64,000 nt of DNA from Halomonas sp. LR3S48 (GTDB taxonomy: Bacteria > Pseudomonadota > Gammaproteobacteria > Pseudomonadales > Halomonadaceae). Location of the stretch: contig NZ_CP107009.1 of NCBI RefSeq assembly GCF_025725665.1, positions 1,240,001 to 1,304,000 of the forward strand. Direction: 5' to 3'. Below the pieces are notes generated by a model that worked only from the letters and a program-made list of their open reading frames with translations, had not been told where the DNA came from and did no database searches. The translations under genes and the position numbers were made by a program. How positions within the stretch are numbered: position 1 is the first letter of the stretch; every line of letters starts with the position of its first letter. Shown one piece after another: positions 28,319 through 37,719 of the stretch.

Positions 28319-28981
28319 ATGAGCCATCCCGGCGAACTGATCATCGAGCCGAAGAGCGGTACGGCCGACGCATGTGTCTTCATCCTGCACGGCCTGGGCG
28401 CCGATGGTCACGATTTCGAACCCCTGGTACCGGCCCTGCCGCTGGCTCAGGGGCTCAACGTACGCTTCGTGTTGCCCCATGCGCCGCGTCTGCCGGTAAC
28501 CATCAACGGCGGCATGGTAATGCCGGCGTGGTACGACATTCACGAGATGAGCCTCGACCGTCGTGTCGATACCCAGCAGCTGGTGAGCTCCGCGGAGCGC
28601 ATCCAGGAACTGGTGCAGGAGCAGATCGGGCACGGCATCGACAGTCGGCGCATCATTCTCGCCGGCTTCTCCCAGGGCGGGGCGGTGGCCTACCAGGCTG
28701 CACTCTCCTTCGATGCGCCACTGGGTGGGCTGCTGGCGATGTCGACCTACTTCGCCACTGCCGACTCCATTACGCTCTCCGAAGCCAACCGCGAGCTGCC
28801 GATCGAGATCCATCACGGTTCGTTCGATCCAGTCGTGCCCGAATCTCTGGGCAAGGCGGCCTACCAGCGCCTGCAGGCCCTGGGCTATCCGGTCCACTAC
28901 CAGAGCTACCCGATGGCGCATGCCGTGTGCCCGCAGCAGGTGGGCGACATCGCTACCTGGCTGAACGCCCGCCTGGGCTGA
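28319..28981 (+). CDS. Alpha/beta hydrolase: carboxylesterase/phospholipase (Abhydrolase_2)
   Basis: The protein has 220 aa and is cytoplasmic. The nucleophile elbow GFSQGG has Ser118. Asp170 (GSFDPVVP) and His201 (MAHAVCP) complete the triad, and an HGLGADG oxyanion segment lies near residue 24. Size and motifs match Pseudomonas carboxylesterase EstB and acyl-protein-thioesterase-like enzymes acting on short acyl esters. It ends 6 bp before the prenyltransferase start, so it is probably co-transcribed with it. Confidence 0.93.
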   Translation: MSHPGELIIEPKSGTADACVFILHGLGADGHDFEPLVPALPLAQGLNVRFVLPHAPRLPVTINGGMVMPAWYDIHEMSLDRRVDTQQLVSSAERIQELVQEQIGHGIDSRRIILAGFSQGGAVAYQAALSFDAPLGGLLAMSTYFATADSITLSEANRELPIEIHHGSFDPVVPESLGKAAYQRLQALGYPVHYQSYPMAHAVCPQQVGDIATWLNARLG

Positions 28982-28987
28982 CAGCCC

Positions 28988-29920
28988 ATGAGCGACACCA
29001 CCGCTGACGCATCGCTGCTGCGCACCTGCCTGCGCAGCAGCCGGCCGAACTTCCTGATCCTGGCGCCGCTGTGCGCGGGGCTGGCGATCACCTCGGCGCT
29101 AGCCGACGGTTACCCGGTTGCCGTGCTCGATGCACTGCTGGTGCTGCTCGGTGCCCTGCTGGCGCATGCGGCCGTCAATCTGTTCAACGAGCACCACGAT
29201 TTCCACTCCGGCCTGGACCAGATGACCGAGCGCACGCCGTTCTCCGGCGGCAGCGGTGCGCTGCCCGAACGGCCTGAGGCCGCCGATGCGGTGCGTGCCG
29301 CGGCGCTTTCCTGCCTGCTGGGAGTGGTGCTGATCGGTGTCTGGTTCCTGTGGCGTGCGGGCCCGGTCATGCTGCTCTATGGCCTGTTGGGGCTCGGCCT
29401 GGTCGTCGCCTACACCGGCTGGTTGACCCGCCGCCCCTGGCTCTGCCTGCTGGCGCCGGGAGCCGGCTTCGGCATGCTGATGGTGCTGGGCGCCCATCAC
29501 GCGCTCACCGGCACGCTGACGGCCACGGCAGTGGCGGCGGCGGTGATTCCCACGCTGATGGTCAGCGCGCTGCTGCTGATCAACCAGTTGCCCGACATCG
29601 ACGCCGACCGACGGGTAGGGCGCGATCATCTGGCGATTCGCCTGGGTCCACAGCGTGCCGCTCGGCTGGTTGCGGTGTTGCTGGCGCTGGCCTTCGGTGT
29701 GGTGCCCGTGGCCTGGCTGGCCGGGGCCCTGCCGGGCGCGGCCTGGCTGATGTGGCTGACGCTGCCGGCCGCGGCTTGGCTGATGCGTGGACTCTGGCGC
29801 CTGCCGCCCGAGGTCGAGCGCGGTCAAATGGGGCCGCTGCTGCCGCTGATGGGCCTCAACGTCGCAACGCTGCTGGCAAGCTTGGCCCTGCTCAACATCG
29901 GGCTTCTTGTCGCCGCTTGA
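28988..29920 (+). CDS. UbiA-family prenyltransferase (MenA-like)
   Basis: The protein has 310 aa and eight to nine TM helices. The first Asp-rich motif region reads NLFNEHHDFHSGLD and the second NQLPDIDADRRVGR, which bind the Mg2+-diphosphate of the prenyl donor. Closest in layout to 1,4-dihydroxy-2-naphthoate polyprenyltransferase, but no other menaquinone gene is in the window, so the acceptor is open. It lies 6 bp downstream of the esterase gene. Confidence 0.85.
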   Translation: MSDTTADASLLRTCLRSSRPNFLILAPLCAGLAITSALADGYPVAVLDALLVLLGALLAHAAVNLFNEHHDFHSGLDQMTERTPFSGGSGALPERPEAADAVRAAALSCLLGVVLIGVWFLWRAGPVMLLYGLLGLGLVVAYTGWLTRRPWLCLLAPGAGFGMLMVLGAHHALTGTLTATAVAAAVIPTLMVSALLLINQLPDIDADRRVGRDHLAIRLGPQRAARLVAVLLALAFGVVPVAWLAGALPGAAWLMWLTLPAAAWLMRGLWRLPPEVERGQMGPLLPLMGLNVATLLASLALLNIGLLVAA

Positions 29921-30105
29921 GGCCGTTCTCGCTCTGCAGGGCAGGCCGGGCTCCCGGCGCGGCGACAGACGATATGGCAGACAAGCTCGGACTCTGACAG
30001 GCTGTAGAGTAATGGTCCTGCCTGGTTGGAACTCAGGGGTTGAGTGAGGCAGGATCGATCCCAAGGTATTCAATAGTGCGTGGTCAATAGCACAAGGAGA
30101 CTGTG

Positions 30106-30333
30106 ATGATGCCCGATATGTCCGAGGAGTTGCGTTTGCCCGTGTCCTGCCCTAGCTGCGGCAGCCACCTCTTTCGTGTTTCCAAGGTCCATAACCCGGA
30201 CGACAAGGTGTTCTGTGCCTCCTGCAAGCGCTTCCTGTGTCTCTATCACGAAGCGCAGGACATGCTGGAGAAGGGGCCTGGCGATGAACTCGAAGCCATG
30301 ATCGAAGAGGTCGTCAACCGCAACCACCACTAA
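30106..30333 (+). CDS. Small zinc-ribbon protein at head of the ion-pump operon
   Basis: This 75-aa acidic cytoplasmic protein has two Cys pairs, CPSC (Cys15, Cys18) and CASC (Cys37, Cys40), that form a plausible zinc ribbon. The tail is acidic and helical and ends in His-rich NRNHH. AAGGAG lies just upstream of the tandem ATGs. Its stop lies 13 bp before the next start. It is the only soluble product in the operon. Function is unknown; it could be a regulator or assembly factor. Confidence 0.8.
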   Translation: MMPDMSEELRLPVSCPSCGSHLFRVSKVHNPDDKVFCASCKRFLCLYHEAQDMLEKGPGDELEAMIEEVVNRNHH

Positions 30334-30346
30334 GGTGCGCTTGCCG

Positions 30347-31012
30347 ATGCCGCCATTCGAGGAGCTGCTGCTGGTTGCGATTCTGCTGCTGCTGGCAGTG
30401 GCGTCACTGTTCGATCGTCATCTGGTACGGGCCTGCACCTGGTTCGTGATCTTCGGCCTGACGGTTGCGTTGGCCTGGGCCCGGCTAGGGTTGATCTGGT
30501 TGGCATGGCTCGAATTGGTACTGGGCGCCATCCTGACAGGCGCCTGCCTGTTTTATGCCTTGGGAGTGATGCCCGGGGTCAGGAAGCCGCGGGGCTTTTT
30601 CGCTCACTGGCACGATCCGGTGCCCCTGACTTGGCGGCTCGCCCTGGAGCGCCTGCTGCCGGCACTGGCCGTACTCGCCATGCTGGGCGCTGCCCTGGTC
30701 GCTCTCGACGATAGTGGTTCCGGTTCACTGCGCCCTGGGGGGTTGGGGTTGCTTGTCCTGGGCCTCTGGGCGTTCGCCCTGCATCGCCACCTGCTGCGGC
30801 GACTGCTGGCATTCAATATCATCGGCACGGGCATCTTTTTGCTGCTCATGTCCCTCGCCGGAGCCGAGGCGCTGCCTGCCGCCCATGGCCTGGTCATCAC
30901 CGGTCTGGTGGTGGCCCTGGTGGGAACCGCGCTCGGGGCGCTGCTGGTGCGACGGATCGAGGCGCTTGAGTCGGGGCAGGGGGTTGCGTCCCGCTCGGAC
31001 GGCCGGTCGTAA
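30347..31012 (+). CDS. Membrane protein fusing an MbhD-like (DUF4040) domain with an MnhC/NuoK-like domain
   Basis: The protein has 221 aa and about seven helices. The first 75 residues resemble DUF4040/MbhD, the small helical domain fused to MrpA or found in Mbh/Mbx complexes. Residues about 145-215 have the MnhC/NuoK layout (a RRLLAFNIIGTGIFLLLMSL helix then GLVITGLVVALVGTALGALL). I chose ATG 30347, preceded by AAGGTG; an in-frame GTG at 30335 is possible. Its stop overlaps the next start by 1 bp. The fusion of these two subunits is uncommon. Confidence 0.75.
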   Translation: MPPFEELLLVAILLLLAVASLFDRHLVRACTWFVIFGLTVALAWARLGLIWLAWLELVLGAILTGACLFYALGVMPGVRKPRGFFAHWHDPVPLTWRLALERLLPALAVLAMLGAALVALDDSGSGSLRPGGLGLLVLGLWAFALHRHLLRRLLAFNIIGTGIFLLLMSLAGAEALPAAHGLVITGLVVALVGTALGALLVRRIEALESGQGVASRSDGRS

Positions 31013-32502
31013 TGGTCGAGCGCTTGGGGCTGCTGCCGCCAACGGATCAGGTCGCGGGCGCGGTGGCGCTATGGGCCGTCCTCGGCCTGCCGCTGCTGCT
31101 CGGCGTGTTAGGCGGCGTGGCGCGACCCTCGCGTGGCTGGCACGTCGCCATGGCAGGCGTGTTACCGCTGCTGGTCCTGGCCTGGCTGTTTGGCGAAATG
31201 GGCAGCGGGCCGGGCCGGAGTTGGGCGATCGAGCTCGGTCCCCTGACGTTGCTCTGGCGCCTCAACGGGCTGGTGTTCATCCTGCTGTCGTTGACCTACC
31301 TGATCGTACTCGCCAGCGCGCTCTATACTCCCGCCTACCTCCACGCGGAGGCTCAGGACGAGTCCCGGGGACACGCCTGGTTCTGGCCGCTGCTGGGCCT
31401 TTTGACGTCGAGCCTGTCACTGATCTGGCTGGCGGCCGACCTGCTTTCGCTCTACCTGGGCCTCGAGCTGATGGGGCTGGCAGCCGTCGGCCTGATGCTG
31501 CTGACGGGCAAGGTCGAGGCCATGGTCGCAGGGCTGCGCTACCTGCTGCTGGCGCTGGTGGGGTCATTGGCCTTCCTGCTGGGCGTTTCGCTGCTGCTGG
31601 GCGCCTGGGGAAGACTGGACCTGGTCGGGCTGGCCGAAGCCGCCGAGGCCGGGCCGCTGCTGTGGGTGGCGCTGGCACTGCTCAGCGCGGGGCTGTTGCT
31701 CAAGGCCGCGGCTTTTCCGCTGCATGCCTGGCTCGCTCCGGTGCATGCCTCGGCCTGGATTCCGGTCAGTGCGCTGCATGCCGGGCTGGTCATCAAGGCC
31801 TCGTTCTTCGTTGCCCTGCAGCTATGGCTGATGTTGGTGCCCGGTGCGGCAGTGGCGGCGTGGATGATAGGTGGCATGGCCGGTGCCGCGGTGATCTGGG
31901 GCGGCGTGATGGCCTGGCGCGCGACAGGACTCAAGGAGATAGTGGCCTGGTCCACCGTCTCGCAGTTGGGTTACCTGCTACTTGCGTTCCCGCTGTTGAT
32001 CGGCACGGACCCCGCCGTCGCCGCGCTGGCCTGGGAAGGCACCTGGCTGCAACTGGCCGCCCATGGCCTGGCCAAGGCGGCCATGTTCCTGGCCGCCGGC
32101 AACCTGATCCTGGCCACCGGCGAATCCCGGGTCGAGGGCCTGGCCGGCGCCAGCCGCCGCTTCCCGCTCTCGCTGCTCAGCTTCGGCATGGCGGCGATCA
32201 GTCTCGTCGGGCTGCCGCCGAGCATGGGCTTCACCGCGAAATGGTTGCTGCTGCATGCCGCGCTGACCGGAGGCCATTGGCCATGGATAGCGGTACTCGG
32301 CATCGGTACGCTGCTCAGCGCCGCCTATGTCTTCCGCGTCTTCCGCTACTCCTTCATCGAGGATGCGCCTGAGTTCGAGTTTCGCCCGGTGCCATGGAGT
32401 ATGGATGCCATCGCCCTGCTGCTGGCACTGGCAGCCCTGTTGCTGGGGCTGGCGGCGGAGTGGCCGCTGGCGCTGTTGCGCGGCTCGGGAGGCGAATCAT
32501 GA
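31012..32502 (+). CDS. Proton-conducting transporter subunit (NuoM/NuoN/MrpD-like), first of three
   Basis: The protein has 496 aa and about 14 helices. The proton-transporting module is recognisable: a membrane Glu in LGLELMGLAAV, the Lys-bearing broken helix LLKAAAFPLHAWLAPVHASA, and KEIVAWSTVSQLGYLL. These residues carry protons in complex I and Mrp antiporters. The start overlaps the preceding stop (TAATG) and the stop overlaps the next start (ATGA). Confidence 0.88.
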   Translation: MVERLGLLPPTDQVAGAVALWAVLGLPLLLGVLGGVARPSRGWHVAMAGVLPLLVLAWLFGEMGSGPGRSWAIELGPLTLLWRLNGLVFILLSLTYLIVLASALYTPAYLHAEAQDESRGHAWFWPLLGLLTSSLSLIWLAADLLSLYLGLELMGLAAVGLMLLTGKVEAMVAGLRYLLLALVGSLAFLLGVSLLLGAWGRLDLVGLAEAAEAGPLLWVALALLSAGLLLKAAAFPLHAWLAPVHASAWIPVSALHAGLVIKASFFVALQLWLMLVPGAAVAAWMIGGMAGAAVIWGGVMAWRATGLKEIVAWSTVSQLGYLLLAFPLLIGTDPAVAALAWEGTWLQLAAHGLAKAAMFLAAGNLILATGESRVEGLAGASRRFPLSLLSFGMAAISLVGLPPSMGFTAKWLLLHAALTGGHWPWIAVLGIGTLLSAAYVFRVFRYSFIEDAPEFEFRPVPWSMDAIALLLALAALLLGLAAEWPLALLRGSGGES

Positions 32503-34004
32503 ACCAGGCCTGGCTGCCGATAGTGACCCTGGCCACCTCACTGCTGGTGGTACCACTGATCTTCGTCATACCGGAGCGAGCCTGGCGGGCACGCGCCGTG
32601 GTCAACCTGGCGGCGGCGTTGCTCAAGCTGCTGCTGGTGGCGTTGATGGTGCTGGGTTACTACCTGGGGCACGATTTCGCCTTCGGATTCACGGTGGTGG
32701 AAGGTGTCAGCTTCCTGCTTCAGGTCGATGCCCTGGGGCTGATGTTTGCCGGCCTTTCGTCGCTGCTGTGGCTGGCCACCACCGTCTACGCCATCGGCTA
32801 TCTCGAGGATTCGCCCAACCGCAAGCGCTTCTTCGGCTTCTTCAGCCTGTGCATCGCCAGCACCGTGGGTATCGCCCTGGCCGGTAACCTGTTTACCTTC
32901 CTGCTGTTCTACGAGCTGTTGACGCTCTCCACCTACCCCCTGGTGGTGCATCGCGGCCATGGCAAGGCGCTGGAGGCGGGCACGGTCTACCTGCGCTACA
33001 CCCTCGCCGGTGGCCTGATACTGCTGCTCGGCGTGGTGGCGTTGCACGTACTGGTGGGCGATGTCGCCTTCGGCCAGCGCGAGAGGCTGGCCGACCTCGG
33101 CCCCGAGGCACACCCCATGTTGACCGTGCTGTTCGTGGTGCTGCTGGTGGGGTTGGGGGTCAAGGCCGCACTGGTACCGCTCCACGGCTGGCTGCCACGA
33201 GCCATGGTGGCGCCGGCACCGGTGAGCGCATTGCTGCATGCGGTGGCTGTGGTCAAGGCGGGTGCGTTCGGCATCGTGCGGCTTGTGTACGACGTCTATG
33301 GCATAACGCTGGTCAACGAACTGGGGCTGCTGACGCTGCTCAGCGTCGTCGCGATCGTGACCATCCTGTACGGCTCGGTGAAGGCGCTGTCGCAGCAGGA
33401 ACTCAAGCCTCGGCTGGCTTACTCCACGGTCAGCCAGGTCTCCTACATCGTGCTCGGGATCAGCCTGTTCGGGCCCTTCGGCACCATCGCGGGGCTCGTC
33501 CACCTGATGCATCAAGGGCTCATGAAGGTCACCCTGTTCTACTGTGCCGGCAACTATGCCGAGGAACTCGGCATTCATCGTATCGACGAACTCGACGGCG
33601 CCGGGCGGCGCATGCCGTTGACCAGCATGGCCTTCACCGTGGGGGCGCTGGGCATGATCGGCCTGCCGCCGATAGCCGGTTTCATCAGCAAGTGGTACCT
33701 GGGCCTGGGGGCGATGGAGGCCGGCATGCCCTGGGTGATCGCCGTGCTGATGGCCAGCAGCCTGCTCAATGCCGCCTATTTCCTGCCCATCCTGCACCGG
33801 CTGTGGTTCCGCCCGGGCCCGGCGCACGGTGTCGGCCAGTGGCCCGAAGAGCGCAACCTGGGGCGCTTCGAGACCAGTGCCTGGCTGCTGCTGCCGACTG
33901 GCGCCACGGCGCTGTTCAGCATTCTCGTGGGGCTGCTGGCCGGGGTTCCCTTCAGCCCGCTGGATCTGGCGACCGTCATGGTGAGAGGGGAGTATCTGCC
34001 ATGA
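32499..34004 (+). CDS. Proton-conducting transporter subunit (MrpD/NuoM-like), second of three
   Basis: The protein has 501 aa. It carries the key Glu in LLFYELLTLSTYPLVVH, the Lys helix VKAALVPLHGWLPRAM followed by APVSALLHAVAVVKAGAFG, and KPRLAYSTVSQVSYIVLG. These are the best-preserved MrpD-type motifs of the three paralogues. ATG 32499 overlaps the previous stop by 4 bp, and the stop overlaps the third subunit's ATG. Confidence 0.9.
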   Translation: MNQAWLPIVTLATSLLVVPLIFVIPERAWRARAVVNLAAALLKLLLVALMVLGYYLGHDFAFGFTVVEGVSFLLQVDALGLMFAGLSSLLWLATTVYAIGYLEDSPNRKRFFGFFSLCIASTVGIALAGNLFTFLLFYELLTLSTYPLVVHRGHGKALEAGTVYLRYTLAGGLILLLGVVALHVLVGDVAFGQRERLADLGPEAHPMLTVLFVVLLVGLGVKAALVPLHGWLPRAMVAPAPVSALLHAVAVVKAGAFGIVRLVYDVYGITLVNELGLLTLLSVVAIVTILYGSVKALSQQELKPRLAYSTVSQVSYIVLGISLFGPFGTIAGLVHLMHQGLMKVTLFYCAGNYAEELGIHRIDELDGAGRRMPLTSMAFTVGALGMIGLPPIAGFISKWYLGLGAMEAGMPWVIAVLMASSLLNAAYFLPILHRLWFRPGPAHGVGQWPEERNLGRFETSAWLLLPTGATALFSILVGLLAGVPFSPLDLATVMVRGEYLP

Positions 34005-35797
34005 GCCTGATGCTTCCCGTAGCATTGTTCTGGCCACTACTGGTGCTATTGCTCAGTGGGCTGCGGCTGGCCATGGAGCAGGGTGGCCGGCACCGCTGGA
34101 AGCCGCGCCAGGCACTGCTCGACGGCTGGTGGATCTCGGCGCCGCTGCCGGCGCTGGCCCTGGCGCTGTGGCCAGGTGAACTCTCGCTGGCAATGGAGAG
34201 CTGGCTACTGGGCGGCCTGTGGCAACTGGACGCGGCGCGCCGGCCCTGGCTGCTGTTCAGCGCCTTGCTGTGGTTCCTGGCCGGCTGCTATGCGCGCGGC
34301 TACCTGGCCGGAGAACAGCGGGAAGCCGAAGCCGGCGACGAGGCCATCTTCCGTCGCTTGCTGCGCTTCGCTCTGCTGTGGCCGCTGACCCTGTTCGGCA
34401 ACCTGCTGCTGATCGTGGCCGAGGACATCCCCAGCTTCTACATGGGATTCGTCATCATGACACTGGCCGCCTACGGCCTGGTGGTGCACACCGGGGATCG
34501 CGATGCCAGGCTCGGCGGGCTGGCCTATATCGTCATGGCGCTTGTGGGGGAGGCATTGATCCTGGGCGGCTTGCTGTGGTCGGCGGGCAGTGCGGAGGCG
34601 CTGACCCTGAGCGAGCTGCGAGCGGGCATTGCCGAGGCCGACCAGGGGCTGTGGATGGCGTCCCTGCTGTGGTTGGGGTTCGGGGTCAAGGCGGGCGTGA
34701 TCGGCCTTCACGTCTGGCTGCCGCTGGCGCATCCGGTGGCGCCGACGCCGGCCAGCGCCGTGCTCAGTGGGGTCATGGTCAAGGCCGGCGTGCTGGGCTG
34801 GCTTTACACCTTGCCGCTGGGGAATGCCGAGGCGGGGCTGGCTCGGCTGGGGGAGACCATCATCGCCGTAGGGTTGATCGGGGCCTTCGTGGCCGCCTTG
34901 CTGGGCGTGGCCCAGCGACACCCCAAGGCGGTGCTGGCCTACTCCAGCGTCAGCCAACTGGGCATGCTGACCAGCCTGGTGGGCGTGGGGTTGTCGACGC
35001 CCGCGCTGTGGCCGGCGCTGCTGGCGCCGATGACGCTGTTCGCCGGCCACCACGGCATGACCAAGGGTGCCCTGTTCCTCGGCGTGGGCATCAGCGAGCA
35101 TCCCCCGCGGCTACCGGCATGGCTGATCGTGGCGCTGCTGGTGCTGCCAGCGCTCTCGCTGGGTGGCGCACTGGCCTCGGGACTGGTGGCCAAGGGGTTC
35201 ATGAAGGAGGTGCTCTACGAGGGCGGGCACTCCGCGTTGGTAAGCTGGCTCAGCCTGGCCGCCGTGGGTAGTACCCTGCTGATGGTGCGCGCCTTGTGGC
35301 GTCAGTGGCGTCGTCGCGGTGAGCCTGCCACTTCCTGGCGTTCACCCATGTTCCTGGCCTGGCTATTCGCCGTGCTGGCGGCGGCGGCTGTGCCATGGTG
35401 GCTGCCGATCGGCGAGCCCGGCGTGACTTGGCCATCGTTGAAGAAGCTGCCCGGGTTACTGTGGCCGGCGGTGTTGGGGCTGGTCTTGGCCGGTCTGACG
35501 CTGCTGGCAGCGAAGGCGGGGGGGAGAGCGCGTCGCGTCACGGATCGCCTGCCGGCGGGCGACCTGTGGTGGGCCTACTTGGCCTTGGCGAAGCGGGTGG
35601 CGGCGGGGCTGAGGAGGGCCGGTGCTGCGCTGGAGTCCCGCGGCCAACGGGTACGTGAATGTCTGAGGGTGGAGGAGCGTCGTGCCATGGCCTGGCTCGA
35701 TGACCTGGCCCGCCATGAACGCACCTTCATCCACATGGCCGTGCCGCTGATGGTGGGGGTGGCGGTGCTGCTGGCGCTGGGGTTCTGGCTGGGCTAG
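34001..35797 (+). CDS. Proton-conducting transporter subunit (NuoL/MrpA-like), third of three
   Basis: The protein has 598 aa and the longest membrane part, with extra C-terminal helices. The key module is VKAGVIGLHVWLPLAHPVAPTPAS (split: VKAGVIGLHVWLPLAH, APTPAS) with the channel Lys, then HPKAVLAYSSVSQLGMLTS. An Asp/Glu-rich helix VAEDIPSFYMGF occupies the place of the usual E-motif. It ends the operon: a strong hairpin terminator follows directly and the PhoH gene is convergent. Confidence 0.88.
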   Translation: MSLMLPVALFWPLLVLLLSGLRLAMEQGGRHRWKPRQALLDGWWISAPLPALALALWPGELSLAMESWLLGGLWQLDAARRPWLLFSALLWFLAGCYARGYLAGEQREAEAGDEAIFRRLLRFALLWPLTLFGNLLLIVAEDIPSFYMGFVIMTLAAYGLVVHTGDRDARLGGLAYIVMALVGEALILGGLLWSAGSAEALTLSELRAGIAEADQGLWMASLLWLGFGVKAGVIGLHVWLPLAHPVAPTPASAVLSGVMVKAGVLGWLYTLPLGNAEAGLARLGETIIAVGLIGAFVAALLGVAQRHPKAVLAYSSVSQLGMLTSLVGVGLSTPALWPALLAPMTLFAGHHGMTKGALFLGVGISEHPPRLPAWLIVALLVLPALSLGGALASGLVAKGFMKEVLYEGGHSALVSWLSLAAVGSTLLMVRALWRQWRRRGEPATSWRSPMFLAWLFAVLAAAAVPWWLPIGEPGVTWPSLKKLPGLLWPAVLGLVLAGLTLLAAKAGGRARRVTDRLPAGDLWWAYLALAKRVAAGLRRAGAALESRGQRVRECLRVEERRAMAWLDDLARHERTFIHMAVPLMVGVAVLLALGFWLG

Positions 35798-35801
35798 TGC
35801 A

Positions 35802-35846
35802 GGCGAACCCAGGCCTGGGGTTCGCCCAGGCCTGGGGGCCGTTTTT
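35802..35846 (+). terminator. Terminator at the end of the ion-pump operon
   Basis: Two copies of the self-complementary CCCAGGCCTGGG (35808-35819 and 35825-35836) can pair across a GTTCG loop into a 12-bp stem, followed by GGCCG and TTTTT. The T-run overlaps the last codon of the convergent phoH-like gene. Confidence 0.85.
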
Positions 35847-37257
35847 ACAGCAGCTCTTCTCCAGCCAGCGCCAGGCGCGAGCGCTCCACGCTGCGCAGGG
35901 TCACGTGGCCGGCATGGGGCCAGTTGCTGAAACGTTGTACCACTGCCGCCATGCCGCAAGTGTTGGCGGTGAGGTAGGGCGTGTCGATCTGGCCGACGTT
36001 GCCCAGGCAGACGATCTTGGTGTTGCGCCCGGCCCGGGTGAGCAGGGTCTTGAGCTGCTTGGGCGTGAAGTTCTGTGCCTCGTCGATGATCAGGAAGGTA
36101 TCGTTCAGGGTACGCCCGCGCATGAAGCCGGGGGCGCGGATCTGCACCCGGGAGCCGATCAGGCTGCGTGTCGCGTCCTGGCTCCAACTGGTGCTGCCGT
36201 CATGCTCGTCGCGCAGCAGGTTGTCCATGTTGTCGTGGAAGGCGCCCATCCACGGCGACATCTTCTCCTCCTCGGTGCCGGGCAGGAAGCCGATGTCCTC
36301 GCTCATCGAGATCGGCGCCCGGGTGAATACGATGCGCTCGAAGCGCTTGGCGTCGAGGGTTTGCTGGAAAGCCGCCGCCAGCGTCATGAAGGTCTTGCCG
36401 GTACCGGCACTGCCGGCGATGGTGACCAGGTCGATGTCGTCATCCATCAGCAGGTTGAGGGCGAAGTTCTGGCGGCTGTCGTGGGCGTGAACTCCCCATA
36501 CGCCATCCCTGTGGCGATAGTTGGTCAGCAGTTGCAGCCGGGCCTGGCCGGGGCTCAGTTCCCGGACGATCGCCTCGAAGCTGGCCCCGTTCTCGCTATC
36601 GGAGATCAGCATGCCCAAGTGCCAGTCGCTGGGAATCCGACCTTGCAGCCGATAGAAAGTGTGGTGGTCGACTCGCTCCACCTCGACCTCGACTTCCATC
36701 TGATCCCAGGGGCCGCTGCTGCCCTCGGCATCGGGATAGATGCGCACCCCTTCGAGCATCACGTCACTGTCGCTGAAGGCGCGATCGGTGAGGTAATCCT
36801 CCACCGGTACGTGCAGGGCGGCGGCCTTTACCCGCAGGTTGATGTCCTTGGTTACGAGAATGACGGACGCATCGGGACGTTCGTCGCGCAGCCGGCAGGT
36901 CTCTGCCAATAGCACGTTGTCGGGGCTCTCCTCGAGATGTTCGAGCGGCTTCAGCTCCGGGTAGCAGAGAAACACGAGTTTGCCGAGCGTGGTGCCGCCG
37001 GCGCGTGGGATCGGTATGCCTTGTTGAATTTCGTCGAAGGTGACCTGATTGGTAAGGTCGGAGAGGGTACGGCTGACCTGGCGGGCGGTTCGGGCGATCT
37101 CGCGCAGGCCGTTCTTGAGCTTGTCGAGTTCCTCGAGCACGGTCATTGGGATGACCACTTCGTGCTCCTCGAACTGATACAGGGCAGCGGGGTCATGCAG
37201 CAGGACATTGGTATCCAGCACATACAACCGCTTGGCTTTCTTGTCGAGTCGTACCAT
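35845..37257 (-). CDS. PIN-PhoH family ATPase (PhoH2-like ribonuclease/helicase)
   Basis: The protein has 470 aa. An N-terminal PIN ribonuclease domain (YVLDTNVLLHDP with the first catalytic Asp, then ELDKLKNG) is followed by a PhoH ATPase domain with Walker A GSAGTGKT and Walker B FLIIDEAQNFTPKQLK. PhoH2 proteins couple RNA unwinding to cleavage in the cytoplasm. It is monocistronic, with its 3' end at the terminator shared with the convergent operon. Confidence 0.94.
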   Translation of the reverse strand: MVRLDKKAKRLYVLDTNVLLHDPAALYQFEEHEVVIPMTVLEELDKLKNGLREIARTARQVSRTLSDLTNQVTFDEIQQGIPIPRAGGTTLGKLVFLCYPELKPLEHLEESPDNVLLAETCRLRDERPDASVILVTKDINLRVKAAALHVPVEDYLTDRAFSDSDVMLEGVRIYPDAEGSSGPWDQMEVEVEVERVDHHTFYRLQGRIPSDWHLGMLISDSENGASFEAIVRELSPGQARLQLLTNYRHRDGVWGVHAHDSRQNFALNLLMDDDIDLVTIAGSAGTGKTFMTLAAAFQQTLDAKRFERIVFTRAPISMSEDIGFLPGTEEEKMSPWMGAFHDNMDNLLRDEHDGSTSWSQDATRSLIGSRVQIRAPGFMRGRTLNDTFLIIDEAQNFTPKQLKTLLTRAGRNTKIVCLGNVGQIDTPYLTANTCGMAAVVQRFSNWPHAGHVTLRSVERSRLALAGEELL

Positions 37258-37719
37258 CGGGGCAGCGCTCCTGAGTTGACGGCACCAACAACACTGGCCT
37301 TCACATCATTCCATGGTATGACAGTCCGGCTTTCTGGCGGCCAGTGTCACTTCGAATAGCGGGCTCCTCTATGGCTTTGATGTCTCCTAGCATGGCGTTT
37401 CACCGCTTTGGTTGCCATTGAAAAGCTTCAACGCAAGCCGCATGGCAAAACTGGTACGTTGGGTGTTGGTTTGGTGAATCGTCATGGCACGGCTGGGAAG
37501 GCTCGCCGACGTAGCGACACGCGACTCGGCGAAAGGAGGGCGCTGCCTCGCTAACGTTGATTGCGTAGATAGCGATGCGTAGCGTAACGGCGTAATCTGC
37601 ACGGAAACAACAATAGCCCAACACGACGTTGCCCGGTGGGAACGCAGATCGATGCGAACGTAGGGAATGTCGTCGCAGTTGGGAATGCCCATGGGCCAGC
37701 GAAGGTAGAGGTACGCAGG
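37258..37719. other. 462-bp intergenic region without a recognisable gene
   Basis: The region lies between the divergent phoH-like and ZipA-like genes. Open frames in it overlap on both strands, lack ribosome-binding sites and have no family features. A minus-strand frame of about 30 codons ending near 37390 begins at a possible ATG but cannot be supported. Promoters for both flanking genes must lie here. Confidence 0.4.

Noticed and set aside
32538..34037. A 499-codon minus-strand frame, Gln/His-rich
   Set aside because: It is the antisense shadow of the second ion-pump subunit, with low-complexity composition and no family features.
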